A model generated the notes under the pieces. That model worked only from the letters and a program-made list of their open reading frames with translations, was not told the origin of the DNA and searched no databases. Below, one piece after another: positions 8,260 to 15,969 of a stretch of 64,000 bases of DNA. This DNA is from Erythrobacter sp047872805 (GTDB taxonomy: Bacteria; Pseudomonadota; Alphaproteobacteria; Sphingomonadales; Sphingomonadaceae). The DNA lies in contig NZ_JBLQUK010000005.1 in NCBI RefSeq assembly GCF_047872805.1, forward strand, positions 62,001-126,000, in the 5' to 3' direction. A program made the position numbers and the translations under genes. The first letter of the stretch is position 1, and every line of letters begins with the position of its first letter.

Positions 8260-9402
8260 ATGGCTGGAACTTCACCCCGCTCATCCCCCCATTCGTTCAA
8301 GGTGCGGATGATCGCGCGGCGCAATGCGCTGTTTGCCAACCCGCGCTTTCAATATTGGGCGGCGCGGCTGCCGTTGATCAACCGCATCGCCCGCAACCGC
8401 GCGAGCAGCGCTTTCGACCTGCTGGCGGGCTTTACCTATAGCCAGACGCTGCGCGCCTGCGTGGAAAGCGGGCTGTTCGATGCGCTTGCCGATGGGCCGG
8501 TGAGCCATCACGATACGGCCACACAGATTGGGCTGAGCGATGCCGCGACGCTTACTCTGCTGCGCGCGGCGCGGGCGCTGAAACTGTCCGAAGAGGCCGA
8601 GCCGGACCTCTGGATGCTGGGCGAACAGGGCGCGGTGCTGGCGGCGGACAAGGGCGCGCAGGCGATGATCCGCCACCACCATTTGCTGTACCGCGATCTG
8701 GCCGACCCGCTGGAATTGCTGCGCCGCGACCGGGCCGAGGCGACCCATCTGTCGCGCTATTGGTCCTATGCCGGGGCTCTTCACGGAGCGGCAGAGGCAG
8801 GCCGCGAAACCCGCGAATATTCCGAGCTGATGGCGGCCTCGCAGCACTTTGTCGCCGATCAGGTGCTGGCTGCGTTCCGGTTCCCGCCGCAAGCCAGCCT
8901 GCTGGATGTCGGCGGCGGGCACGGGGCGTTCCTGCGGCGCATGGGGGAGGCCAATCCGGGCCTGCAGCTTGGTCTGTTCGACCTGCCCGAAGTTGCCAAG
9001 GCGGGCGCAGAAATACTTGCCCAGGTAATCGGCACGGACCGCGTCACCGCGCATCCTGGCAATTTCTTCGAAGACCCGATTCCGGGCGGGTATGACATCG
9101 TTTCGCTGGTCCGCATCCTGCACGATCATGACGATGGACCAGCAGCGCAGCTGCTCGCCAATATCCGCGCCAGCCTGAAACCCGGCGCGCGCTTGCTGAT
9201 CGCTGAACCCATGGCCCGCGTCCCCGGCGCAGAACCGATGGGAGAGGCGTTTTTCGGCATGTATCTGTGGGCGATGGGCTCTGGCCGCATCCGCAGCAGC
9301 GCCGAGATCACGGCGATGCTGCGCAGCGCCGGATTTTCGCGCATTCGCTCCGTCGCAACCCCGCAACCGGTCAACGCAGGGCTGATTGTCGCCTTTGCCT
9401 GA
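8260..9402 (+). CDS. crtF: Hydroxyneurosporene O-methyltransferase
   Basis: CrtF methylates the 1-hydroxy group of carotenoids with SAM to give methoxy end groups (spheroidene/spirilloxanthin series). The 380-residue product has the SAM-binding core 'LLDVGGGHGAFLRRMGEANP', followed by LGLFDLPEV and the late 'RILHDHDDGPA', all typical of plant/bacterial O-methyltransferase family 2. The N-terminal half is a dimerisation-type winged-helix region. GTG 8257 is directly before ATG 8260; no clear Shine-Dalgarno precedes either. Divergent from crtD. Confidence 0.94.
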   Translation: MAGTSPRSSPHSFKVRMIARRNALFANPRFQYWAARLPLINRIARNRASSAFDLLAGFTYSQTLRACVESGLFDALADGPVSHHDTATQIGLSDAATLTLLRAARALKLSEEAEPDLWMLGEQGAVLAADKGAQAMIRHHHLLYRDLADPLELLRRDRAEATHLSRYWSYAGALHGAAEAGRETREYSELMAASQHFVADQVLAAFRFPPQASLLDVGGGHGAFLRRMGEANPGLQLGLFDLPEVAKAGAEILAQVIGTDRVTAHPGNFFEDPIPGGYDIVSLVRILHDHDDGPAAQLLANIRASLKPGARLLIAEPMARVPGAEPMGEAFFGMYLWAMGSGRIRSSAEITAMLRSAGFSRIRSVATPQPVNAGLIVAFA

Positions 9403-9410
9403 AACTACAG

Positions 9411-9428
9411 TGTCCGATTTATTTGACA
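9411..9428. promoter_or_regulatory. PpsR/CrtJ operator upstream of bchC
   Basis: TGTCCGATTTATTTGACA matches TGT-N12-ACA exactly. Its right arm contains TTGACA (9423-9428), which doubles as a -35 element, so bound PpsR would block RNA polymerase. It sits eight bases after the crtF stop and 119 bases before the bchC ATG. Confidence 0.85.
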
Positions 9429-9451
9429 CTATTGTATGTAAGGCGTAGCAA
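9423..9451 (+). promoter_or_regulatory. Predicted promoter of the bchCXYZ-puf unit
   Basis: TTGACA at 9423-9428, a 17-base spacer, then TAGCAA at 9446-9451 as a -10-like hexamer preceded by GGCG. The same arrangement (operator arm as -35, GGCGTAG just before or at the -10) occurs at bchF. Predicted transcription start is near 9458. The -10 is non-consensus, so this is a pattern-based inference. Confidence 0.6.
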
Positions 9452-9455
9452 ACAC

Positions 9456-9566
9456 ATGACGCAGGCCGTGTTTGACGGACCGGACGAGTCGAAAAAGACG
9501 GCCCGGCACGCGCTGCACGGGACGCACAAGGGGAGAACGAGGCAACAATGGAAACGCTGGCCGTGA
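9456..9566 (+). CDS. Possible 36-residue leader ORF upstream of and overlapping bchC
   Basis: An ATG at the position where transcription from the bchC promoter is predicted to begin opens a 36-residue frame (MTQAVFDGPDESKKTARHA onward, rich in K, R and H near its end). It stops at 9566, 19 bases inside bchC, in a different frame. It could be a leaderless upstream ORF that couples or attenuates bchC translation, or merely untranslated leader. No homologue is known to me. Confidence 0.25.
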   Translation: MTQAVFDGPDESKKTARHALHGTHKGRTRQQWKRWP

Positions 9567-10483
9567 TACTTGAGGGACCCGAGCGCCTTGCGCTTGGATC
9601 GCTTGAGCTGAACGCAGCAGGTTCCAGTGATGTCCTCGTCGAAACCGCGTGGAGCGGGATCAGCAGCGGCACCGAAAAACTTCTGTGGAGCGGGCGGATG
9701 CCTGACTTCCCCGGCATGGGTTATCCGCTGGTCCCCGGTTACGAATCGGTGGGCCGGATCGTCGATGCGGGCGCAGAAGCAAAGGGCCGGATTGGCGAAT
9801 GGGTGTTTGTGCCCGGCGCCAATTGTTATGCCGATGCGCGCGGATTGTTCGGCGGCACCGCGGCGCGGGTGATTGTTCCCTCGGCGCGAGCGCTGCCAGT
9901 GCCCGAACGGCTGGGTTCGGACGGCGTGCTCTGCGCGCTGGCCGCGACAGCGCTGCATGCCATAGACGGCGGCACCCCGCCCGATCTGATTGTTGGCCAC
10001 GGCGTGCTTGGCAGATTGCTGGCGCGGATCACCATGGCGATGGGCGCTGCGGCCCCCACGGTCTGGGAAGCCAATCCGGCGCGCTGCGGCGGGGCCACAG
10101 GCTATCACGTATGCGCCCCCGGCGATGATGAACGCCGCGACTACCGCGCAATTTACGACGCGAGCGGCGATGCCGATATTTTCGACGCGCTGATCGGGCG
10201 GCTGGCCAAGGGCGGGGAAATCACCCTCGCCGGGTTTTACGCAGACCGCATCAATTTCGCTTTCCCGCCCGCCTTTATGAAAGAGGCACGGCTGCGCATC
10301 GCCGCCGAATGGCAACCCGCCGATCTCGCCGCGACCCGCGCGCTGATTGAAAGCGGGAAACTTAATCTCGGCGGTCTGGTGAGCAATCACCGCCCGGCAA
10401 GCGAGGCGCTGGAGGCCTATCCACAGGCCTTCACCGACCCCGATTGCCTCAAAATGGTACTCGATTGGAGCAACGCCGCATGA
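9548..10483 (+). CDS. bchC: Bacteriochlorophyllide a dehydrogenase (3-hydroxyethyl dehydrogenase)
   Basis: BchC oxidises the 3-hydroxyethyl side chain to the 3-acetyl group of bacteriochlorophyllide a with NAD. The 311-residue medium-chain dehydrogenase relative has 'WSGISSGTEKLLWSGRMP', 'YPLVPGYESVGRI' and the dinucleotide-region 'VGHGVLGRLLARITMAMGA'. GAACGAGG precedes the ATG. The stop overlaps the bchX ATG (ATGA), so the gene heads the bchCXYZ run that continues into puf. Confidence 0.95.
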   Translation: METLAVILEGPERLALGSLELNAAGSSDVLVETAWSGISSGTEKLLWSGRMPDFPGMGYPLVPGYESVGRIVDAGAEAKGRIGEWVFVPGANCYADARGLFGGTAARVIVPSARALPVPERLGSDGVLCALAATALHAIDGGTPPDLIVGHGVLGRLLARITMAMGAAAPTVWEANPARCGGATGYHVCAPGDDERRDYRAIYDASGDADIFDALIGRLAKGGEITLAGFYADRINFAFPPAFMKEARLRIAAEWQPADLAATRALIESGKLNLGGLVSNHRPASEALEAYPQAFTDPDCLKMVLDWSNAA

Positions 10484-11469
10484 CGATGTTAGACGAACAG
10501 ACCGCCGCGCTCCGCGAAGAAGCCAGCTACGAACCCGACCCGGTCCACACCGGCGAGGTCAAAAGCGAAACCCAGGTCATCGCCATCTATGGCAAGGGCG
10601 GTTCGGGCAAGAGCTTCGCGCTTTCCAACCTCAGCTACATGATGGCGCAGCAAGGCAAGCGGGTGCTGCTGATCGGTTGCGATCCCAAGAGCGACACCAC
10701 CAGCCTGCTGTTCGGCGGCAAGTCCTGCCCCACGATCATCGAAACCTCCTCGCGCAAGAAACTGGCAGGCGAGGAAGTCAGCATCGAGGATGTCTGTTTC
10801 CAGCGTGACGGAGTGTTCGCCATGGAGCTGGGCGGCCCCGAAGTCGGGCGCGGTTGCGGCGGACGCGGGATCATTCACGGTTTCGAGCTGCTCGAAAAGC
10901 TGGGCTTCCACGAATGGGGCTTTGACTATGTCCTGCTCGATTTCCTCGGCGACGTGGTGTGCGGCGGGTTCGGCCTGCCGATCGCGCGCGACATGTGCCA
11001 GAAAGTGATCGTGGTCGGATCGAACGATCTGCAATCGCTCTATGTCGCCAACAATGTCTGCCACGCGGTCGAATATTTCCGCAAGATGGGCGGCAATGTC
11101 GGCGTGGCGGGCATGATCGTGAACAAGGATGACGGCACCGGCGAAGCGCATGCCTTTGCCAAAAGCGTCGGGATCCCGGTGCTCACCGCGATCCCCGCCA
11201 ATGACGACATCCGCCGCAAGAGCGCGAATTACCAGATCATCGGCGTTCCCGGCGGCGAATGGGCCAGCCTGTTTGAAACACTCGCCGTTAATGTCGCAGA
11301 AGCGCCGCCGCTGCAGCCAACCCCGCTCGATCAGGACGGGTTGCTCAATCTGTTCAGCGCCGATCAGACCGGCGGCGATATTCAGCTGGTGCCCGCGACC
11401 CAGGCTGACATGCGCGGCGGCGTGTTCGAACAGAAGCCGTCACTCGAAGTGATCTACGACGAGGCTTGA
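10480..11469 (+). CDS. bchX: Chlorophyllide a reductase iron protein subunit X
   Basis: The NifH-like ATP-dependent electron donor to BchYZ, which reduces ring B of chlorophyllide a (C7-C8). The 329-residue product has the P-loop YGKGGSGKSF and the two 4Fe-4S ligand regions GRGCGGRGI and GDVVCGGFGLP. The N-terminal extension of about 30 residues before the P-loop is normal for BchX. ATG 10480 overlaps the bchC stop; the stop overlaps the bchY ATG. Confidence 0.96.
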   Translation: MTMLDEQTAALREEASYEPDPVHTGEVKSETQVIAIYGKGGSGKSFALSNLSYMMAQQGKRVLLIGCDPKSDTTSLLFGGKSCPTIIETSSRKKLAGEEVSIEDVCFQRDGVFAMELGGPEVGRGCGGRGIIHGFELLEKLGFHEWGFDYVLLDFLGDVVCGGFGLPIARDMCQKVIVVGSNDLQSLYVANNVCHAVEYFRKMGGNVGVAGMIVNKDDGTGEAHAFAKSVGIPVLTAIPANDDIRRKSANYQIIGVPGGEWASLFETLAVNVAEAPPLQPTPLDQDGLLNLFSADQTGGDIQLVPATQADMRGGVFEQKPSLEVIYDEA

Positions 11470-13016
11470 TGACCAAACTGCCTGCCCCTGACGCGACACG
11501 CGCCCCTGACCGGATCAATCTCGCCACCGGCACCGATGGCGGCGGGGCCTGCGCATCGAAGGACACCATGCTCGACGCTGCGCGCAAAGCGGGCAAAAGC
11601 GACATTCTCGACCAATATGCTGCCGACTACCCGGTCGATCCGGCGCGCGGCCCGCACGATCAACCGCAAAGCATGTGCCCGGCGTTTGGCAGTTTGCGCG
11701 TCGGCCTGCGGATGAAACGCACCGCGACCGTGCTGTCGGGCAGCGCTTGCTGCGTTTACGGCCTCACCTTCACCTCGCATTTCTACGGCGCGCGGCGGAC
11801 GGTTGGTTATGTGCCGTTCTCTTCCGAAACGCTGGTCACGGGCAAATTGTTCGAGGATATCAAGGAAGCGGTCGAAGGGCTGGCCGATCCCGCCAATTAC
11901 GACGCAATCATCGTCACCAATTTGTGCGTTCCCACGGCAAGCGGAGTGCCGCTGCGGCTGCTGAAAAAGCAGATCAACGGCGTGCGCATCATCGGGATCG
12001 ACGTGCCCGGATTTGGCATTCCCACACATGCCGAGGCGAAAGACGTGCTCGCAGGGGCAATGCTGAAATATGCGCGCGAGGAAGTGGCCACTGGCCCTGT
12101 GCCCGCGCCCAAGACTCGCAGCGACCGGCCCAGCGTCGCTTTGCTGGGCGAGATGTTCCCGGCTGATCCGGTGGTGATCGGGCAGATGCTCGAACCGCTC
12201 GGGCTGGCCGCTGGACCCGTGGTGCCGACCCGCGAATGGCGCGAGCTGTACGCCGCGCTCGATTGCAGCGTCGCCGCAGCGATCCACCCGTTCTACACCG
12301 CCAGCGTGCGCGAATTTGAAACCGCCGGGCGCCCGGTCATCGGTTCTGCTCCGGTGGGCGCAGACGGCACAGCGGCTTGGTTGCAATCGCTTGGCGACAC
12401 ACTGGGCCTGCCGCAGGACAAGGTTGATAGCGTCAAGAACACCATGATCGGCGCGATCAAGGGCGCGCTCGCAGCGCAACCGATCAAGGGGCGGATCACG
12501 GTTTCGGGCTATGAAGGGTCTGAATTGCTGGTTGCGCGCCTGCTGGTCGAAAGCGGCGCGGAGGTGCCCTATGTCGGCAGCGCCTGCCCCAAAACGCGCT
12601 GGTCGGATGCCGACCGCGAATGGTTGGAGGCGAAAGGCGTGCGGGTCAATTTCCGCGCGAGCCTCGAAGAAGACATCGCCGCAGTGGAGGAATTCCGCCC
12701 CGATCTGGCGATTGGCACGACCCCCGTGGTGCAGCATGCCAAGGCCAAGGCGGTCCCGGCGCTGTATTTCACCAACCTCATTTCAGCCCGCCCGCTAATG
12801 GGTCCGGCGGGCGCAGGCAGCCTGGCAACCGTCATCAACGGCGCGATGGGCAACAAGGCGCGCTTTGACGCGATGCGCGATTTTTTCGAAGGCGTCGGGA
12901 CGCAGCATGCCGCTGGCGTGTGGGAAGACACACCGGTCGACCGCCCCAAATTCCGCAAGAAATATGCGGCCCTCAACGAAGCGGCGCGCAAGGCGGCTGA
13001 GGCGGTGGGCACATGA
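11469..13016 (+). CDS. bchY: Chlorophyllide a reductase subunit Y
   Basis: A NifD-like catalytic subunit of chlorophyllide reductase, 515 residues. Early cysteines in 'QSMCPAFGSLRVGL' and SGSACCVYGL, and 'VTNLCVPTASGVPL', are candidate ligands for the 4Fe-4S cluster shared with BchZ. Start chosen at ATG 11469, which overlaps the bchX stop; a TTG one codon earlier is less likely. The stop overlaps the bchZ ATG, consistent with coupled synthesis of the YZ heterotetramer. Confidence 0.95.
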   Translation: MTKLPAPDATRAPDRINLATGTDGGGACASKDTMLDAARKAGKSDILDQYAADYPVDPARGPHDQPQSMCPAFGSLRVGLRMKRTATVLSGSACCVYGLTFTSHFYGARRTVGYVPFSSETLVTGKLFEDIKEAVEGLADPANYDAIIVTNLCVPTASGVPLRLLKKQINGVRIIGIDVPGFGIPTHAEAKDVLAGAMLKYAREEVATGPVPAPKTRSDRPSVALLGEMFPADPVVIGQMLEPLGLAAGPVVPTREWRELYAALDCSVAAAIHPFYTASVREFETAGRPVIGSAPVGADGTAAWLQSLGDTLGLPQDKVDSVKNTMIGAIKGALAAQPIKGRITVSGYEGSELLVARLLVESGAEVPYVGSACPKTRWSDADREWLEAKGVRVNFRASLEEDIAAVEEFRPDLAIGTTPVVQHAKAKAVPALYFTNLISARPLMGPAGAGSLATVINGAMGNKARFDAMRDFFEGVGTQHAAGVWEDTPVDRPKFRKKYAALNEAARKAAEAVGT

Positions 13017-14485
13017 CGCTGGTTCTCGATCATGATCGGGCTGGCGGCTATTGGGGCGCGACCTATGTCTTCACCGCGGTGAAGGGGTTGCAGGTCATCA
13101 TCGATGGCCCGGTCGGCTGCGAAAACCTGCCCGTCACCTCTGTGCTGCATTACACCGACGCCCTCCCCCCGCATGAATTGCCCATCGTCGTCACCGGTCT
13201 GGGCGAAGAGGAACTGGGCAAGACCGGCACCGAAGGCGCAATGAAGCGCGCCTGGCAAGCGCTCGATCCCGAATTGCCTGCGGTGGTTGTCACCGGATCA
13301 ATTGCCGAGATGATCGGCGGCGGGGTCACACCCGAAGGCACCAATATCAAACGCTTCCTGCCGCGCACCATCGACGAGGATCAGTGGCAAAGCGCCGACC
13401 GCGCGCTGACCTGGCTGTGGACCGAGTTTGGACCGAAGAAAGCGCCGCAGCCAAAAGCCCGCAAGGACGGCGACAAGCCGGTCGTCAACATTATTGGCCC
13501 GTCCTATGGCATGTTCAACATGCCCAGCGATCTCGCGGAAATCCGCCGTCTGGTCGAAGGGATCGGGGCCGAAGTCGGCGTGGTCTTTCCGCTGGGCTGC
13601 CACCTTGCCGACATTCGACAATTGGGCACGGCAGACGCCAATGTCTGCATGTACCGCGAATTTGGCCGCAATCTTTGCGAGACATTGGAGCGGCCCTATT
13701 TTCAGGCGCCCATCGGGCTGACCTCGACCACCAAATTCCTGCGCGCGCTTGCCGCAGAACTGGGGCTGGACCCCGAACCGTTTATCGAGCGCGAGAAGCA
13801 CACCACGATCAAACCTTTGTGGGATCTGTGGCGTTCGGTCACGCAAGATTTCTTTGGCACCGCCAGTTTCGGCATTGTCGCCAATGAAACCTATGCGCGC
13901 GGCATCCGCCACTTCCTAGAAGATGACATGGGCCTGCCCTGCGCGATGAGCTTTTCGCGCTGCGCCGGGGTGAAGCCCAAGAACGAGGACGTGCGCGCCG
14001 CGATCCAAGCCAATCCGCCGCTGGTGATGTTCGGCAGCTATAACGAACGCATGTATATGGCCGAATGTCCCAACACGATGGGACCAAGCGGCACCTTCAT
14101 CCCCGCCAGTTTCCCCGGAGCGGCGATCCGCCGCCACACCGGCACCCCCTTCATGGGCTATTCGGGCGCAACCTATCTGGTGCAGGAAGTGTGCAATGCG
14201 CTGTTCGATGCGCTGTTCCACATCCTGCCGCTGGGCACCGATATGGACCGCGCCGAGCCGACCCCGGCGCGCGGCGGCGCAGACGAGCGCCGCGAAGAGC
14301 TGATCTGGGACAATGATGCCAAGACCCGGCTCGATCAACTGGTCGAAGCGCAACCGGTGCTGGTGCGGATTTCCGCAGCAAAGCGGCTGCGCGACGCCGC
14401 AGAACGCACCGCCCGCCGCAAGGGCGCTGCGAATGTTTCAGAAGATTGCCTCGCCGAGGCGCTGCTTGAAAGGGAGGGCGTATGA
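13013..14485 (+). CDS. bchZ: Chlorophyllide a reductase subunit Z
   Basis: A NifK-like subunit of chlorophyllide reductase, 490 residues. It begins 'MTLVLDHDRAGGYWGATYVF' and carries GPVGCENLPVTSVLHYTD, the Cys region near the cluster, plus 'GTNIKRFLPRTIDEDQW'. The C-terminus has the protochlorophyllide-reductase-like helical domain ('AAKRLRDAAERTARRKGAANVS'). The ATGA overlap with bchY continues the coupled run; the gene ends 153 bases before pufB with no terminator between them, so read-through into puf (superoperon) is likely. Confidence 0.95.
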   Translation: MTLVLDHDRAGGYWGATYVFTAVKGLQVIIDGPVGCENLPVTSVLHYTDALPPHELPIVVTGLGEEELGKTGTEGAMKRAWQALDPELPAVVVTGSIAEMIGGGVTPEGTNIKRFLPRTIDEDQWQSADRALTWLWTEFGPKKAPQPKARKDGDKPVVNIIGPSYGMFNMPSDLAEIRRLVEGIGAEVGVVFPLGCHLADIRQLGTADANVCMYREFGRNLCETLERPYFQAPIGLTSTTKFLRALAAELGLDPEPFIEREKHTTIKPLWDLWRSVTQDFFGTASFGIVANETYARGIRHFLEDDMGLPCAMSFSRCAGVKPKNEDVRAAIQANPPLVMFGSYNERMYMAECPNTMGPSGTFIPASFPGAAIRRHTGTPFMGYSGATYLVQEVCNALFDALFHILPLGTDMDRAEPTPARGGADERREELIWDNDAKTRLDQLVEAQPVLVRISAAKRLRDAAERTARRKGAANVSEDCLAEALLEREGV

Positions 14486-14533
14486 GAATGCACCCCGCCC
14501 CGATCATCCGCGCCCGCGCCGAGGCCAAGACTT

Positions 14534-14608
14534 TGCCTGATAGTAACAGGCATCCGCAATCCACGTGGGGGATCACGCGCGGATACCGTCGGGGACCATT
14601 CGGTCCTC
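14534..14608 (+). promoter_or_regulatory. bchZ-pufB intercistronic region with three inverted repeats
   Basis: Three compact dyads lie between bchZ and pufB. TGCCTG-N7-CAGGCA occupies 14534-14552. The palindrome CCACGTGG occupies 14561-14568. A stem-loop GGGGACC-ATTC-GGTCCTC lies at 14591-14608, about 30 bases before the pufB ATG. The last probably folds in the puf mRNA leader. In Rhodobacter the puf promoter lies in the corresponding region, so the first two may be regulator sites. No PpsR consensus is seen here. Confidence 0.5.
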
Positions 14609-14638
14609 GCTCCAATGTAACTATACGGAGAAACTATA

Positions 14639-14794
14639 ATGGCCGATCCTGATCGCCCCTCGGTGGGGACGTATCTGACCGATGATGAGGCAAAGGAAAT
14701 CCATGGCGCGTTCATGGGCACCTTTACCCTCTATGTCGGCATTGCGCTCGTCGCACATGCTCTGATGTACTGGTGGAAACCCTGGTTCGTCTGA
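14639..14794 (+). CDS. pufB: Light-harvesting 1 beta polypeptide
   Basis: A 51-residue LH1 beta chain of the core antenna. It has an N-terminal polar segment with 'LTDDEAKEIHGAF', one transmembrane helix and the conserved bacteriochlorophyll ligand His in 'ALVAHALMYWWKPW'. CGGAG lies ten bases before the ATG. First gene of pufBALM; assembles with PufA around the reaction centre in the photosynthetic membrane. Confidence 0.96.
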   Translation: MADPDRPSVGTYLTDDEAKEIHGAFMGTFTLYVGIALVAHALMYWWKPWFV

Positions 14795-14885
14795 TCTGAC
14801 GGATTTTTCGGATTTGTGCTGCCACGGCCTCCCTTTCGGGGGGAGCGCGTGATGGCATTCCACCATTCAGTATAAGGAACTGATT

Positions 14886-15032
14886 ATGTACAAGATTTGG
14901 CATCATTTCGATGTTCGCCGGACACTCGTCGCGCTCCATGTGGGCCTGGCTGTGCTGGCTTTCACGATCCACTTCATCCTGCTCAGCACGGAGAAGTACA
15001 ATTGGCTCGGCGGCATTTCGCCCGCTGGCTAA
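14886..15032 (+). CDS. pufA: Light-harvesting 1 alpha polypeptide
   Basis: A 48-residue LH1 alpha chain: 'MYKIWHHFDVRRTLVALHVG' then one helix with the Mg-ligand His in AFTIHFILLSTEKYNWL. The 91-base gap after pufB includes a small hairpin (CTCCC...GGGGAG). AAGGA lies before the ATG (14875-14879). Forms the inner helix of the core antenna ring. Confidence 0.96.
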   Translation: MYKIWHHFDVRRTLVALHVGLAVLAFTIHFILLSTEKYNWLGGISPAG

Positions 15033-15051
15033 AGCCTGCGTAAACCCGTGA

Positions 15052-15077
15052 GGAGGCAGGTTCGCCTGCCTGCCTCC
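15052..15077 (+). promoter_or_regulatory. pufA-pufL intercistronic mRNA hairpin
   Basis: GGAGGCAGG (15052-15060) and CCTGCCTCC (15069-15077) form a perfect 9-bp stem with an 8-base loop, 20 bases after the pufA stop. An alternative register pairs AGGCAGG with CCTGCCT (15065-15071) around a TTCG loop, so two hairpins compete. The Rhodobacter puf equivalent stabilises upstream LH1 mRNA over reaction-centre mRNA; that role is transferred by position. Confidence 0.8.
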
Positions 15078-15102
15078 CACACACGTATCGGAAACGAAAA
15101 CA

Positions 15103-15119
15103 CCCGCCGTTCAGGCGGG
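15103..15119 (+). promoter_or_regulatory. Hairpin abutting the pufL ribosome-binding site
   Basis: CCCGCC-GTTCA-GGCGGG forms a 6-bp GC stem whose 3' arm touches the Shine-Dalgarno GGGAAGGA (about 15117-15124) of pufL at ATG 15132. It could partly mask ribosome entry and lower reaction-centre synthesis relative to LH1, or extend the stabilising hairpin pair upstream. Confidence 0.55.
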
Positions 15120-15131
15120 AAGGATGGACCT

Positions 15132-15968
15132 ATGGCGCTCCTCAGTTTCGAGCGGAAATACCGCGTGCGCGGTGGCACATTGATCGGCGGCGACCTATTC
15201 GACTTTTGGGTCGGCCCGTTTTATGTCGGATTCTTTGGAGTATTGGTGGCGATCAGCGCCCTTTTGGGCACTATGCTGATCTTCGCCGCTGCGCTTCAGG
15301 GTCCGACCCTCAACCCCTGGCTAATCGACATTCAACCACCGCCGATAGAAGCCGGGCTCGCCTTCATGCCTCTCAATCAGGGTGGCTACCACCAGATCAT
15401 CACCGCCTGCGCGGTTGTGGCGTTCTGTTCGTGGGTTGGAAGGCAGGCAGAAATCTCGCGCAAGCTGGGCATGAGCTATCATGTTCCCATCGCTTTCAGC
15501 GTCGCGGTTTTTGCATTCGTCACCTTGAATGTGATCCGCCCATTCCTGATGGGCGCATGGGGAAATGCCTTTCCCTATGGCATCTGGTCGCATCTGGATT
15601 GGGTATCGAACACCGGATATTCCTATGTGAATTTCCATTACAACCCGGTCCATATGCTGGCGATCACGTTCTTCTTCACCAACTGTCTCGCGCTTGCGCT
15701 GCATGGCGGTCTGGTTCTTTCTGCGGTCAATCCGTCAGAAGGCACTGACGTCAAGACGCCCGAATATGAAGACACTTATTTCCGCGATTTCATCGGATAT
15801 TCGGTCGGCACATTGGGCATCCACCGGGTTGGCCTTCTGCTCGCGCTGAACGCTGCGTTCTGGAGCGCCATTTGCATCGTGATTTCGGGCACGCTGTACA
15901 CCGGCAGCTGGGTCGAGTTCTGGGATTTCTGGCGCAAGATCCCGATCTGGTCAGCAGGAGCATATTGA
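15132..15968 (+). CDS. pufL: Photosynthetic reaction centre L subunit
   Basis: A 278-residue RC-L chain with five transmembrane helices. It begins MALLSFERKYRVRGGTLIGG and contains FDFWVGPFYVGFFG, FPYGIWSHLDWVSNTGY and NFHYNPVHMLAI, which hold the special-pair and accessory bacteriochlorophyll His ligands. The helix D-E His segments LALHGGL and GIHRVGL coordinate the non-haem iron with PufM. Start ATG 15132 is set by GGAAGGA upstream; a longer reading from 15048 would run through the leader hairpins. Confidence 0.97.
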   Translation: MALLSFERKYRVRGGTLIGGDLFDFWVGPFYVGFFGVLVAISALLGTMLIFAAALQGPTLNPWLIDIQPPPIEAGLAFMPLNQGGYHQIITACAVVAFCSWVGRQAEISRKLGMSYHVPIAFSVAVFAFVTLNVIRPFLMGAWGNAFPYGIWSHLDWVSNTGYSYVNFHYNPVHMLAITFFFTNCLALALHGGLVLSAVNPSEGTDVKTPEYEDTYFRDFIGYSVGTLGIHRVGLLLALNAAFWSAICIVISGTLYTGSWVEFWDFWRKIPIWSAGAY

Positions 15969-15969
15969 T

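Noticed and set aside
8233..8260. Promoter for crtF with TGAAAT as -10 downstream of the palindrome
   Set aside because: Only four of six -10 matches and an ambiguous -35; mentioned only in connection with possible leaderless starts.
9419..10390. 323-residue minus-strand ORF
   Set aside because: Antisense to bchC and its operator; no recognisable motif.
11454..12737. 427-residue minus-strand ORF
   Set aside because: Antisense to bchY; no domain signature.
14482..14649. 55-codon ORF overlapping the bchZ stop and the pufB start, in the position of pufQ
   Set aside because: Runs through the leader hairpin, lacks the hydrophobic helix expected of PufQ, and overlaps the pufB ATG; more likely puf leader RNA.
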